Below, piece by piece: positions 37,801 to 51,946 of a stretch of 64,000 nt of DNA. The notes beneath the pieces are model-generated. The model was not told the origin of the DNA and did no database searches. It worked only from the letters and a program-made list of their open reading frames with translations. The position numbers and the translations under genes were made by a program. The stretch's first letter is position 1, and every line of letters begins with the position of its first letter. The stretch is from Dipetalonema caudispina (lineage: Eukaryota; Nematoda; Chromadorea; Rhabditida; Onchocercidae), in the NCBI GenBank assembly GCA_013365325.1, contig JABVXV010000045.1:248001-312000 (forward strand). Reading direction: 5' to 3'.

Positions 37801-40800
37801 ACATCTTTCACTTTCTTCTCTTACTGCACATCTTAAAAAATAGTGATGAAAGATATCTATTGGCTTACGATAACAGAAGTAGTTGCGATAGACTCCGCAG
37901 GACAAAACTGAAGAAAATCGTTAAAAGCATAGGAAAGTTGAAAGGGATGGAAGAAAGTGGTATTGTTTTATTGAGTTTGCCACGAGGGTGAAGGGCGGGA
38001 TGAGGTTAGGTCGAATGTTATTCAACAAACCATAATTTGCACCCTACCGGGTGGGACCATCTGCCTATCAGCGCCATTCCTCATTCCACTGAAATCATTG
38101 ACGTATACACCACTGAAATATCACTGTGGCAAGTAATTCGAGAAATAACATAGCAAATTTCATCTTCAACAGTGGAAAATATTGTCAACTTCTGAACAAA
38201 TCATAGTCATAGGTGAATTCAAATTGTACTGCAGCTGCATTTTTTTCAATAAATATTTTGTGAGTTATCTTGAATAATGATAGCAGGCAGGAACACGGAA
38301 TGAATCCGCTCATGGGAAAAATTAGATAAAAGCTCTACTAAAATATTGGAATGTAAAATTTCCTACTACCCACTCAAATTCCATGAATTTCCGTAACTGT
38401 ATTCCCGCATTTCCTTGGTGATTTTATTTTCGAAGAATTTCCGACATTGAAATATTCTTTTCTCTTCTGTATATATACATTAGTTCCTTCCTCTTCACAC
38501 TTCCATCAATCTTTTTCCCTTCATTTATACGCATAATATTCGTCCGCCACTGCGGATAATGCATAATCTGCAAAGGTCAACCGGAAAAAAGCAATCCGAT
38601 GATTTAAAATTCACATTGTTAATGACCCGACCCCTGGCATCAATCAATCTTCAGTGTCAGTCATATTCATTTCTGCAACCTTCAACCAGTTCACTTGAAA
38701 GCCAATGGCCTTGCTCCATCTCATTCTCACATTTGATGTAGGATTTGGGAGAAGCCAGAAATGCTTTGTGTTTATGCAAATGGCAATTAGGCATTCTAAA
38801 CAAAATCATATACAATTCACTACGAATGTAAGTGTTCACAAAGATCTCATTTTAGTCAAATTTCATCTTCCGAAAGGCAGAAATCTTAAAAGCTTCCCAA
38901 AAAGTTCGAATCAGAAATTTTAAACTACGACCGAAGAATCTCTTTAGATTTAATTCCAAAGCCACAGAAATAATAATATATTACTGAAAAGGAAAGAAGG
39001 TAATTTAAAGTATCTATGTAAGGTCCGTTGTAAAAGAAAATTTTCCCGGTTACAACTTCACCGTCAGGATGGATCATAAATTAGGTATCAGAAAAAATTC
39101 ACTTTCTATCAAATTTCAATTTGAAATTAGACAAGATTATTAGCAGTAAATTATAGTAGCCATTGAAATCTGGCTGGCAAGAAGGAAACGGAATGAATAG
39201 CAAGTCTACTCCACTTTGTAGAACAGAGTGTTCTATTTACACAGCTTGAAATGGCCTATGGTTTGTCCCTTCGGATTGTTTGTTAACTTTACACACAATT
39301 TTTTCAAATTATTTCGATAATTCAGATTCCCATAAACAGACCTTGCAAAGTTTAGTCAGAAACTGTCCAGAATGTTTGATAATTTCCAAAAGTTGATAAG
39401 TTAGATATTCGTATAAAGCGTTGATTAGATTAGTGAGCATCATTCATCACAATATATATGACGGAGTAATTACGGATAATGTCTTGAAGTGAAATCTTCG
39501 AAAGTTAGCATTATTTCCTTTCCTGAAATAACGCTCGCAGTTTATTAAAAAAAACTGCACCAGTTTTTCATATGCTTATGCCATCACGTGTCAGTATTCT
39601 TCTCTAATTCCGGTTCAGTTCCGCCCTGATAACGTAATACGTCGTGGTAACTCGGAGTTCCCACAGGTTAGTTTTATTAGTACAGATGGTTTATTGATGT
39701 TTGTGATGATAAAAAATGATTCTATAGCTATTCGCCGGTCGCTGGCTGATATCAGGAAGAAAAGTAAATGCCGGATTAACAGAAAGTACTGAAAAATGAT
39801 TGATAAACTATATGAGCGAGTAACGATTGTACTTATCAAGCATTTTACACATGTTCTAATCATACTATATACGGTTGAAATTAAGTTTAGTCAAAACAGA
39901 GTATAAAGGAACAGATATTTGGGGATAATGATACTGAAGTTGGTCTAAATAGCCTGAAGGAGGACACATGCCAGCATGATGTCAATTTAATTTACAATCA
40001 AAATGCTCAGAGAATTCAATTTCTCAACATTTTATAGTGGATTTAATAAAACATATCTTTAAAGATACCATCTAAGAGATGAAAACCGGGAATGATAATC
40101 GATCACTGATCTTTGACTTGACAAGTCAAACTATTGAGATTGCTTGTCCTCTTTTATTCGGATCATTACGCAAAGAAAAACGCAAAGATCTTAGGGAACT
40201 TTTAAGACACAAAGGTGCCCTTTTATGTCGATAGAATGGTAAAATGGCTAAATGGGGTACCTTTTGTTTTATCAAAATCATTGAAGCAGTTGAAAAATTG
40301 ACGAATGAGGAAACACATGGATCGATAGACATCTTGCAAATGCCATTGTCCAATTCACCGATACTTACAGTAATTTATGTTGATATGTCAGCTGAAGATA
40401 CTTATCGACTCTATATTGATAAGCTATCAGTTGCAGGAAATTTCTACTACAACAACTTTAACTTCTGAACAAGTGACAAAAACGGATGGTCGGTTAACAT
40501 TTAAGGAGAGTTAGCAAAGATTTGAATCGGAAAAATTGATACATGCCTACTTCCAAGCACTAATTATCATCTATAGATGACCCTGAAAATTCAGGTATGA
40601 TCAGAATAGCCAAGGATGGTCGGATGAATGGCCGGTGAAAACAACGAGGCAGCTGCCTTATATAAATGATGATTATCTTTAGCAAACAATTTATAACGTT
40701 TATGGTTAAAGAGATGTGGACATATGGTTGACATGATGAATGCTTTACTAGTAATAATGAGATGGTACCATAATCAACTCTCCTTTTAATCTTTGGTCAC

Positions 40801-43800
40801 CTCTAGCGACGTCTCATGTTTTAACCAACCTTTTTCAGCATCGTAGTAGAAAAACAATTTCAATATATGGTTAATGAATGGACAGTTAATAACTCTGTCT
40901 GGTTTATTCATTTTGCAATCTGTCGAAACCGATGCTTTTTCCCAAAGACAACCAACCCATTTAACCGGTTGTTTCTAACATTTATCCGAATGGATTCCGG
41001 AAGGAAACAATGCGAATCGTATCATCATGACATAAACAAACAAACGAATTGATAGAGAAGTAAAAGGGAATACCTAGGAATATGAATTTGTATTTATCAA
41101 GAAAAATTTCCTGTTTTTCTTCTCTTTCCTTTCCTTTCTCCCTATATAGATAATATCAGGGATTTAGGAAAATTTTTGCAAGAATTCCAGAAAATTTGAG
41201 GACGCGGAATTGTCCATCATTCATTTACCAGCGTAAATTATTTTAATAATAAATGATTTTTCGATAGAAAAAATTATGCATATATGATCGTTCATCGATT
41301 TTCCAAAGGTCAAAGAAGGATTTACAGCAGCGAATGAGAACCTATCTGAGTGAGAAAAATTAGTGCGTGGATAAAAGAATGGATCAAATCCGATGTGTTG
41401 CGATATCGAAATAAAAGAAAATCACATGAGCTTTTTGTTAAATTGAGTTTAGATTTCTAAATAGACAAAAAATCTTTCTGATACGATTAATTTTTAGATT
41501 GCTATAAATCCGACAATTCAGGAAACTTCAAACGACAACGCACTGTCACATACTTTCAACTCATTCTTCCTTCATTCCATCACTTTTTTTGCTGGTCGTT
41601 TTAAATGTCGTCAAGAGACGCAACTAGAAATGGTGACAGTGCACTGTCCTGGCTGAAAATGTTCAAAGTTCAACAGACTATCTATTATAGGCACAATTGG
41701 TCACGCGTCAGCGAATAGACATGAGAGCATCCTCGAATAACGACTTCCGGAAACGGAGAATGGAGTGACAGCCTAAGGATGAAATTAAGGAAGATGATGA
41801 GTCTCAATCTATCCATGATTGATTAGCATGTAATTTAGTAAATTTAGAAATGCAATTTAAAATCTGATTATTTAGCAGATGAAACCTTATGTTTCTAAGC
41901 AATTTTTTGTTAAAAGTGCTAATGAAGCCTATTTATTTACTGCTTGCAATCAATCCATTTCTTTTACTTTTTACGAATAGATTTTTTTGCTTTAGAAATG
42001 AAAACTCCATGGCCTCAGGACTCATGTGGATAAGAAGTATGAGCAGAATAAATGAAATTCTAATTTGATTTGCTGCAATATCCTACACTCTTAGAAATTA
42101 CTTTTTTGGACCAGTTTGATTAAATTAAAGTAGAAGGAAGGAGATTGAGAGGTTGGAATAGAAAGAAGTAAATAAATGAGAAAAGGTAAGGAGAAAGACG
42201 GAGATATGCGCCTAAGCTTTTAATGAGAGGAAGTTCGAATTTTGGAGAGATAAAAGTAAAAAGAATTGCGGTAATTGTTAGTTGCTGCTGTTGTTATTAT
42301 TGCTATGGTAGTACCGTTGTCCCTCAATTTATGAACGAAACAATGATGGATTCAAGAGTGAGGAAGGGTTATTTCGACGAATGAACAGGATGAGGAGGGA
42401 GTTAGTGGCCGTCATTATGAACGACCCCTCTATGAACTTCTTCAACAGTTGTTGCTAAGGAAGGACCTTTGATGTGCAAATTTGTGTCACCAGGGAAACA
42501 GTGATTAATTAGCTTATCATTAACACATGACAGGCAATACATTCTACTTGTCTGAAATTCGTAAAGTTCGACGAGTAAAATAGCTTCTAAACAGCTTGAA
42601 CATAAAGCTGTTGAATATAAAAACTTATAGATCAGAATCGTTGTAAGGCTCGGTAAGGTGTGTATTCTGACATTGCTGGAAGCATGTTTCACTCCATGAC
42701 ATATACTCCTTTATTTAACCGTTTGCTTGAATCCACCCGCTGATTAAACAATATAGAATTTAGATATGCAGTTATTATGAACAGATATTGGTTAGGAAAG
42801 GTGCAAAAAATTGCAACAAAATATACGGAAAGCTTTAGATCCGGTGGTCCCGAACTTTGGGATCAGTGACTACCATTCGAACTTCAGTCTACTGTCACAC
42901 TAGAGGTTTATATAAGCATAAACATGTCCAAGCGATCATTAGCAAATGCCTCCCTCCCTCTCCTTATCACTCACTTTATCAATATAATATATGTTTTAGG
43001 GAGTAAGTGGTTTTTAAATACATTGAATGCATAATTCTATCCTTAATTTGTTAGCTCGGAACACAATGTAAAGCATTAACATAAGTATAAAATATGTTAC
43101 TGATTATCGTTATCACTTATTATTCTTGTCAAAACTGTTATTTCACAGGTTTTACCTCACTCCATTGAGAGAGAAGTTAAAATAACAGCGGGAAGAAGGA
43201 ATGTGCGGTGATCAATCGATAATGACGATTTCAACGAAAGATGTCTCACCGTGTTTGTGCCCCGTTTCTTCGGTAATGGAACTGATCCCGTGTTGAGAGA
43301 TGGCTTTGATATTTGATTATATTGCACTGAATGGAAGAGTTAGGAGGTTTCTACGGAAAAAATAGCAAAGCCGATATAGACCATCATCTTGATGCAAAGG
43401 TGGAACAGGTAAAATGGAAAATGCTTCGGGGACTATTTCATTATGTAATGATGTACAACCGGTTATTGATTGATTTTTCTATCTTCAGCTGCTACGACAA
43501 AATCCTGCCACTCAGAAATGACCCTATCGAGTGTCGTAGAAATGATACGATAAAATATAATATAATAACTCTTCCATTGTGAATTATCAACCTTCAAATT
43601 TTGCCATATGAAACGAAGTGCATTTTAAAAATCAAACAGCGTCGGATGGATACCTATTTGGTACAGTAACTTCTCTATTTCGTCTGTTAAAGCAAAATTC
43701 AACAAAATTTCGATGAGAGAAACAGATGCTTGAAGCCTGTTTGCCTTGTCTTATTTTTGTAATTAGTACGTGACAACAATTGGGTCACTGATGAACACAA

Positions 43801-44831
43801 ATAACTTTTGTGGGAATTTCTACGGAGAAGCGAAATGTCGGGAAAAATACTAAATGAGTTCGAAAGAAATGCCATCAACAGATCATTAAAAACGTGAAAA
43901 TGTGAAATCTCTTTTTTCGAGTGCAGTTACGACCTTGGCGTATAATTGAAGAAAGATGAACAGACAAACACAGAGGATACTGTTGATTGTGGACAGACTG
44001 GGATATACATGCAATGAGGGAAGCAAATAAGCAGTACCGATTTATTATTCTCTTATCCATTTCAATGAATTTAGCGTTACAATACAAATATGGATGTGGT
44101 GAGAAAGAAATCCACGAACTATCGGGAATGCGAGATTTTTTATATTATCACTCATTGAAATGGAGCGAAATTACAATGCTTCATAATAGAACCAAACCAA
44201 ATTCTGATTTCTCTTTTTCCGCTAGCGATAGAATTTAATTCCATCCCGCGATTTCCAATAACTAAATCACTCATCTGCTATTTATTAGATAAAAATTATA
44301 AGAGTTCCCTAATGAAAAACAAATAAGAAAGTATGTTGGAATGCATATCCTTCTGAATTGAATAGGAAAACTTCCAATGTTTCAAATTTATCTCATCCTT
44401 GAAAGGTCTCCCGAGATCCTATGGGATCGGTGGATGTATGGACAGGTGGGTGAATGAATAAATGAATGGATGACAACACGCGATACAATTCTACTGGTAC
44501 TTCATGACGGAAGACTTCATTGGTAAGCTTGATGACTTCCTTTCTAATACTACAAAGCTTTCTATCTCGTAGGCTAATTCAACGGAACATTAGAAAAGAA
44601 TGTGGAAATATAAGGCCCTCCTCTAATATCAGCCTAGACGATTCGATATGACTATCCTTGCTCGTTTTTAGTCCAAAATTTTTACATAAAAAACCAAAAA
44701 TTGAATGAAAAGTAAAGTTAGAATCGGTTATCATCGACTACACATCGTGTCAATACTCCCTGAATTACTACAACCATTTCCTCTCATTCCTGTCCTTACT
44801 GTTGTCTCTGTGGATGTATGTGAATTGGTTG

Positions 44832-44893
44832 ATGTATGTGTATGTGTATGTGTGTGTGTGTATGTGTGTGTGTATGTGTATGCATGTGTGTGT
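44832..44893. repeat. (TG)n / (TATG)n microsatellite
   Basis: About 60 bases of TGTG interrupted by TATG units, open in several frames as Val/Cys or His/Thr runs. It is a compound microsatellite and not a gene. Confidence 0.85.
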
Positions 44894-46719
44894 TACGCTG
44901 ATGTTGATTGATAGCTCTTCGGTGGTAAGGGTTGTACCCAAATGGGTTACAAAATGTCACTTTATCATGAGGGGTGCCTGAATTCATGAACAACCCGTAA
45001 ATATGCGTTAACAGCATTTATGAATGCCATAAACCCATGCCTTAGAACCTGAGCCTTAGGATGATTATGGTTTAATTGAAGTGAAACCTAAAAATATTCT
45101 TTCCCAAAATAGTTCAATTTTGAAATATTTAAGAAAACAGTGAGAGAGTGAGGTGTTGGAAAGGAAGATGAGCAATTTACGAAAATCAAAAAAACGCTTT
45201 GCATTAAAATATGGATAAGTAATCTTTGGAAACCTTAGTCTCCTGAGCCTATAACCTTGAAATGTCTACCATTCTTTATGAGATGTCGCCATCGCTAGCA
45301 GTCGCTGTCATCCATATGTATGTATGCATTACAAACGAATTCTTTACTAATTTTAGATAACACAAATGCAAATAAATCTCTTGAATCTTTCAATTTCCAT
45401 CAAGTTGGTTTCAGCAACGCTTTTGAAACGGTCTGGTGGAGCGGTCGATTAATTACAATTCTAAAGGTTAATGATGCATGCTTGTGACATGCTGTACAAA
45501 ATGTTACAAGTTGGAGTCACATGCAGATTTAATGAAATGTTGAAACAATTAGGTATTAACACTTTCAGAATTAGGTACTAATGCGTAATCTTTGGAAAGC
45601 AACTTTTTCTTAAAACTCTCACTTCTTCGGAAAATAATATTCCAAATCGTTATAGCACGAAAAAAGCAAAGGATAGAGGTTACGGACAGCTAATCAAATT
45701 TGGCTTGAAAAATCTTCACTTCTTTATAATTCGTTTAAGATAAGCTGAAGAAAAATAAATGTCAAGCATAAAGGGAAATGAAGTAGAAGAACAAAAAGGG
45801 AGATGGTATCATTGTTCATTCAACAGGTATAAGAAGTAATAGCTTAACTGTTTTCAATAGGATTTGCAGTGAATAGATGAATAACAGTAAGAGTGAGAAC
45901 TGAGGTCAGGGATTTATTGCTTTGAATATCCATAAATTAGCACTGTCAAACGATGACCATCACATTACTCAAATTTTCAGGCCATTTAAAAAATATATCC
46001 TCAACAATTGGGAAGTGATGAGAGAGTCTCATATATTCTCAATGAACTATTCGGATTCTGCAAAAGATTTACAGGTTGGTCATCGTGTCTGCTTCAGATA
46101 ATCCGTGGTTAAACCGCAAAACCTTTGAAATTGATAAAGTGAGAGTTCAATATTTAGCTCATAATACTATTACAACAAAACCAGAAACTGTAGAATGAAT
46201 TTTTGGAAAGAATCTGAATACTTATCAGTTACTCCTAATCAATTAGTTGGTTATAAATCTAAATTTCAAGACTTGGGTTTTTTGGGAAGTTGAATTATAA
46301 TGCAGTGGTAGACAAATAGGCTCTATACGGTTAATAAAGATATGATGGGAGGATTTAAGAGATGATGCCATTTCTATTTGATATCATTATGAAAGCCTGC
46401 CCTTCTTCTCTAGGGAAATAAATTTATTACTAAATTTCGAGCGATCTTTAGACAGATGATGGAAGGAAGTGAAGGGTTGGGTTCATTCATCTTCATCTGC
46501 AATCAAAATACACTCTTGATTACGACGGTTTCATTCAAAGATACATCACAACGATGTCTATTTATTATCCTTACTTTCGTAAATTTTTCCTTCGGAATGC
46601 TAATCCTAGCATTGATTTCATAGCTTCATTTATTCTGATAATTGTAAATGATATCATACATTGCTTCATGCTAAATACTAAGGAGATTGTATTGATTACT
46701 GAAATTGTAACTTAATTAG

Positions 46720-46744
46720 TTTTCCATCCGTTTTGGATGGAAAA
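46720..46744. repeat. Perfect 10-bp hairpin
   Basis: TTTTCCATCC and its exact complement flank a 5-base loop (GTTTT) within the gene-poor stretch. No flanking gene explains it. Confidence 0.5.
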
Positions 46745-49688
46745 TAAGCCTTACTTGACTAACCCCTTGCTGTGGTGCTTTGGAAAGGTGTGAATGGAAG
46801 AAATGATGTGAGGTATATGCTACGAAGAATCAGATATCCCGGGATAATCCTTTATAATGGGCGATAAGATAAAGATTGACTGAGATTTCTCATATGTGAC
46901 TCAGGCTATCTTCGGATTATCACTAATAGATGCCATAATAGGTGATTTACTGGCTAGTTGAAGGACAGTTTGGCGACAAAAAAACGTTATCGTAATTAAT
47001 GCATCTGGGTGTTCATGAAGACGTTAATCTTTCCATCCTATCCCAGAATCTTACTAGAATTTCTTTATTATAGGTTGGTTAAGGTATACATTCGGTCTGT
47101 TTGTTACTCCCGTATATCACTAAATCTCGAAGAATCACATCCACAGCAGAAAAGGAACTCTACTACCATTGCAGCAAACAAATTGCAATTCTGATTTCAA
47201 AATCGAGTAACTTTCTATCAGCCAACTTGAGGAGTATTTGCAATATGTTGAAAAAGTATTGAGAACTGAAATACGTGCAATTTATTCACATAATTTTATG
47301 CAAATCTCAACTTTCAGACTGGAAATAATTACTATACATCCCAAATGATACTTGGTGGTCGATACATGTTTATTATGATAAGCTCGGAAAGTTGAAAACC
47401 ATTCGACACTCTTTTTCCTCCTCCTTGATGTACAGCAAAAGTTGTTCAGGAAAAGAAATTCTACCTCGTAAAAAGCGATCATCGAGTTTCTGGACACGAT
47501 ATTCATAATGATTTCTTTCTTTTTCCTTCAAATGAAATCTATCGTTTTATGAAGAGGTCAAAGATTGCATAATGTATGCAATCTTAAGGGACTTTCCCTC
47601 ACAACTTACTTTTTGGTGATTTGAATGTAACTTTTTTGTCGTGCAATACGAGCTAATCTTTGGCGACTAAATTTGTCGTATAAATGATTGAGTTGTTTTA
47701 TACGAATAGGAGATTTTTCATCTTCTTTCCAACACATCCACTGTCCTGCTATAATGATAATATGCAACTATATCGAAAAGTTATTTCAATCAGATCTCAT
47801 AGGAAATAATACGAATAAAAGAAAGGAGAATCCAACACTTTGCAATAAACTTGGATTTTAAATCGAACTCAAAAACCAATGATTGATTGAATGTTAATTG
47901 TTAAGTGTAAGAACGAAGTTTAAAATAATTCTATAATTAGGATGAATGACCAACCAAAAAAAAAAGGCGAATGGATACTCGGATGACCTTCCGGCATACA
48001 ATATATTGCCAAAGGTAGGGAGGAGGAGATTGCAATCTCCAGGATATGCATGTGTTTAGGATATTTCCAAATAAAACTGTTTATTTGCTCAAAGGATTGG
48101 TATGAACATCTTGAAACAAATCAATGACTAGTTTCGGGATACATGAATAGATCAGTTGAAAGAAAACAGGATAGCGGAGGCGAGCGAGCATGTCATCTTT
48201 AATGACCTTATAGTCTATTAGATAAATGAAGGATATTGAGATGCAGATGTATCAGTAATCTTGAGGATTATTTAAATTATTTATGTAAAAGAGGAAATAC
48301 AAGGGAAGATTTAGCTGTGAGAGATAATATGTTAGGTATCGTATCGCTAAAGGAAGCTGATGAAATCTTGAATGAAAAAGCACATAAATGCTACAAAACT
48401 TTTTCCATCACTCAACAATCGTTCGACAATGGTTCCGAGAATGCTTATGCTGCTATTATCTATATAAATTATTCATATTTTAAAAGAGGCATATATATGT
48501 GTTTTACACATACCAAAATCGATTCAGGTAAGGGCAGAAAGGAGAAACAGAGTCTAGCCTTTCATTAGGCCCTTTATAAGACAATTAGCTGGAGAAGAAA
48601 ATCATGTGAAGTATTGATAGCGCAATATATTATTTCTTATATGTTTTATTTCTTCTCTAATAACTTTCTAAAATAATTGTTTCAGTAGGAGGCTTCAAAT
48701 TTAAATGAGAAGCTGAAGCAAAAACGGCAGTATACATTGCCAAATTCTATGATGATAAGGTTCCGAGAATTTCTCAGTAACAGAATGTTCGACATTTCTC
48801 CACAACAGAAAATTCGATGTTCTGATGGATTTCACTCTGTCCGGTAGATTTGGTTTCTACCAGAAAGTCCTTTTCTCTTTTCCGAGTTAGTATGCGGATG
48901 ATTAATGGGTGATGTGAATGAAAATGAGGCAAGTGATGTATACGTCACGCAACTGATCACATCAGTTCATTTCTCGGTCCTATTAGGGATCTCACCATCT
49001 GCTGTCCACAACTGTCTTCTGACTGATTGGGCGTTGGATCCTACAGGGAGCCAGCAGAAAATGCCAAAAGATGAGTGAAAAAGAAATGTAAGATTTTTCA
49101 AAATAACGAGTGAAGTCCTGAATGACTACACTGTTAGTCTCAAAATTCTTAAAAAGAGTTTTACGGGAAAAATTAACGTCTAAGCCAGAATTGTTATTCA
49201 TCTTTTCAACTTCCGACACATATTTCTTCGTATTTCAAGATTTCAATGCAAATTTTTAAAAAATGAAGGAGGAAATATGCATTTAATTATAGGTTGTAGA
49301 ATTATAATGAAGTTGGAAGATGGGAAGATTGGCCAATTAGTGGCTATATGACAATGATTGAATTAGGAATTTGGTGAATTAATTGAGCTCTCTCCCCTCA
49401 ATAGAATACTTGGTATTTAATTAATCGGTCTGGTTAACCTGATTACTGATATTTTATAAAGTAGAGGTATAAAAGTTCACTTTGTATAATGATAGAATAT
49501 GAAATAAGGAAAAGTTTCGACTGATCTTTATGTCTCAAATAGAAGAAATCCGAACTGATGGAATGCCTACCCTAACATCCATAGTATCGTTACTGTGTAG
49601 ATGCCATATCCACACATAATAGCAAGAAATGCGATACTTTGTGACAAATGACACAAAATTTTATCAACCAATTAAAACGTTAATAATT

Positions 49689-49748
49689 TAAAATCTAATT
49701 AATTAAAGTTAAAGACCAACCAACCTAAAATTTAATTAATTGAAGTTA
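49689..49748. repeat. Direct repeat of 23 bases
   Basis: Two copies (49689-49711 and 49726-49748) of an AT-rich 23-base unit differ at two positions and are 14 bases apart. It is probably a local duplication. Confidence 0.6.
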
Positions 49749-50818
49749 GGATGAAAACTTCTTTACTGGGAATGTTTCATCGACTTGGATTACCCTGTTT
49801 GAGATATTTTAACGCTCTCTATTTATTATTAATTATTTGGTTGGAAAATCGATGTAATGGAATTATCCGCGGCAGGATAGAAGAATTCCTGGAGAACAAA
49901 GAAGCCGAATTGTTGTGAAGGAGATTCGAAGGATTCTCGAATTTGGGTTTTGGAGTGGAAAGGGAATCGAAACATCAATCATTGCTTATACTTATTTTTG
50001 TTATATACATTGATGAGGTACTTCGTTTTCAGCTGACATGGATTTACTTCTTGAATCCGTAAATCAACAAATTAAATGAGCTCTGAAGTTTGCAAGCAAT
50101 TTTTCATTCCACTCCAAACATACCATCAGGAAACGAGTACAATTTAAATTAAAATTGAATCGCTGATTCGATTTCAAACAGAAATTAATAATAAGTAAGT
50201 GGAATCACTCGAGAATTTGCGCTTTACTTAAGTGAATTTAACCAAATTGGAAATATACAAGGATTTCAATCTTCACTAAATCAAACGATATAACGAGAGG
50301 GTTGAGTGGAAATTTTGAAATCGATTGGAAAAGGAATAGTAATTTGTGTTTCTTATTTGTAAACTTCAAAAGTAATTTTTTAGTATCTGCAAAAAAAACC
50401 TACTTCAAGTATTTTTAGGATTTAGATTGAAAATTTCCCGTTTATTGGGGCATAATTCTGCCTTATTCAAAACACTTTGCTTTCACTGTACTGAGATGAT
50501 TTTTCATGCAGACATATCCTTTTTTAATCAAAAAAATTGCATAAAACTTCTTGCCGGGACCTTTCACTGTTATCTGGTCTCTGAATCTCGCAAATTCTGA
50601 AGCATTCGCCAGTATCTTTAAGATGCTACATTCGAACTCCTCGAGGGAATTTGTAATTGAAACGGATTGAATATGAGGAGGCAGGAATTAAACCCAAAGA
50701 TGTATCGTTTAATAATAGTTCCGAGACGAGATCAGAGTACTTAATCAATGGGAAAAGGAAAATAGTTTCAATTTGATGAACAAATGAGGAAAATAGACTA
50801 TCTTCCAAAGTTAGCGGG

Positions 50819-50867
50819 AACTTATACATATACATATACAATATGGAACTTATACATATACAATATC
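50819..50867. repeat. Tandem duplication, AT-rich
   Basis: Two adjacent copies of a unit beginning AACTTATACATATA. The first is 28 bases and the second 21 bases, through loss of one internal ACATAT-type repeat. Confidence 0.6.
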
Positions 50868-51881
50868 ATTGAAGCAACGCAAAAAACTTTGTAAGCTATT
50901 TAACAAATTTTCTATAAATTTTGAAAGACTACTTTTGCAAAAGGTACGAAACGCTATTAATGATCATTAAAATGTTGTTTAATTCTTAAATATTCCCACC
51001 AGTAGTTTATCATCGTAGACCTTTACTAGATCTTTCATTTCTTTCCCAATTACATAACTATTGTCAGCTCGAGAATACTCGGAATTATTCCCTCTCTCTT
51101 TCCTTATATTTTATTATGTGAAATGAAACTGGTTTGCAACGCTTCGATAAAACTATTCGAATAGGCAGCAAGTATGAACTCAAATTATTTAAGGTTCCAG
51201 TGAACTGGCATTCTGTCGTAGGTGTCAACTAAGACAAATCTGAAGTGAACTTTACATTTGTTGGCGATGATACTGCACTTTGCAAATCATACTTATTCCA
51301 TCCTATCTTGATATTTGTGATTTTTCATTTCACATTTAACTCTAATTATTGTTAAAGACAGAATTATTTCTGCATTTTTTAAATTGAAATATGAAAAAAT
51401 AGGACAGTAGGATGCTTATTTTAATAATGGACACAGGAAGCTACGGTACAAAATAATCCCCTATGCAATCAAATTATATAGTAGTGATTGAATGAATGAG
51501 ATCAATATGCGAAGGATTAAGTAATTTTTACGGTGGCTAAGTTATAATGTTCCTACCAACTATGTTAGTTACTCACCAAATAAGGTTACCAATCATTCGA
51601 CATAAACGTCTTCTCAGGTAAATATTCAAATATTAGAAAATTTTCTTCCTGTTTTCTGAGAGAAGTTGCATTCTGGTATCTTTCTGTCATATTCAAAAAT
51701 GGCTGCATCATCATGACTACAATAAATGATTGCAGTGTTGAATAGTAGCAAAATCTAGGAAAAAATACAACTACGCCACTTTTCACTAACAGAACGTTTT
51801 CTAATTTTGTGCTTCCTATGTTTACCACAAGTTGATGAAAAGCACCATTATAATTTGACAGCTACTGTATGAACAAAATAC

Positions 51882-51887
51882 TTTATT
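51882..51887 (-). terminator. Polyadenylation signal of MPP10
   Basis: AATAAA on the minus strand lies 60 bases past the MPP10 stop codon, at a normal distance for a 3' end. No competing signal is nearer. Confidence 0.6.
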
Positions 51888-51946
51888 AAAAAAATTTACT
51901 GACTTTATAAACCGAAAAAAGTAAATAACACGCAATATACCCTCTA

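Larger units (their letters stand above)
34165..51946. other. 17.8-kb stretch without supported genes
   Basis: Open frames of 60-110 codons occur on both strands (for example around 37.7, 40.3, 42.5, 43.4 and 48.3 kb). None shows a recognisable domain, consistent splice sites or a partner exon. Short repeats and hairpins are listed separately. The stretch may hold long-range control DNA for the LRR gene, non-coding RNAs, or exons too short or divergent to see. Confidence 0.45.

Noticed and set aside
37680..37991. 103-codon plus-strand open frame
   Set aside because: No domain, no splice context and a biased composition. Frames of this length are expected by chance in 64 kb of six-frame DNA.
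42402..42692. Cysteine-containing 96-codon minus-strand frame, considered as a small zinc-binding or secreted protein
   Set aside because: Cys spacing fits no known motif, there is no signal peptide, and no supporting exons were found.
44796..45017. His/Thr-rich open frame on the minus strand
   Set aside because: It is a translation of the TG/TATG microsatellite.
48236..48568. 110-codon plus-strand open frame
   Set aside because: It starts at a TTG, has no recognisable features and has no splice partners.
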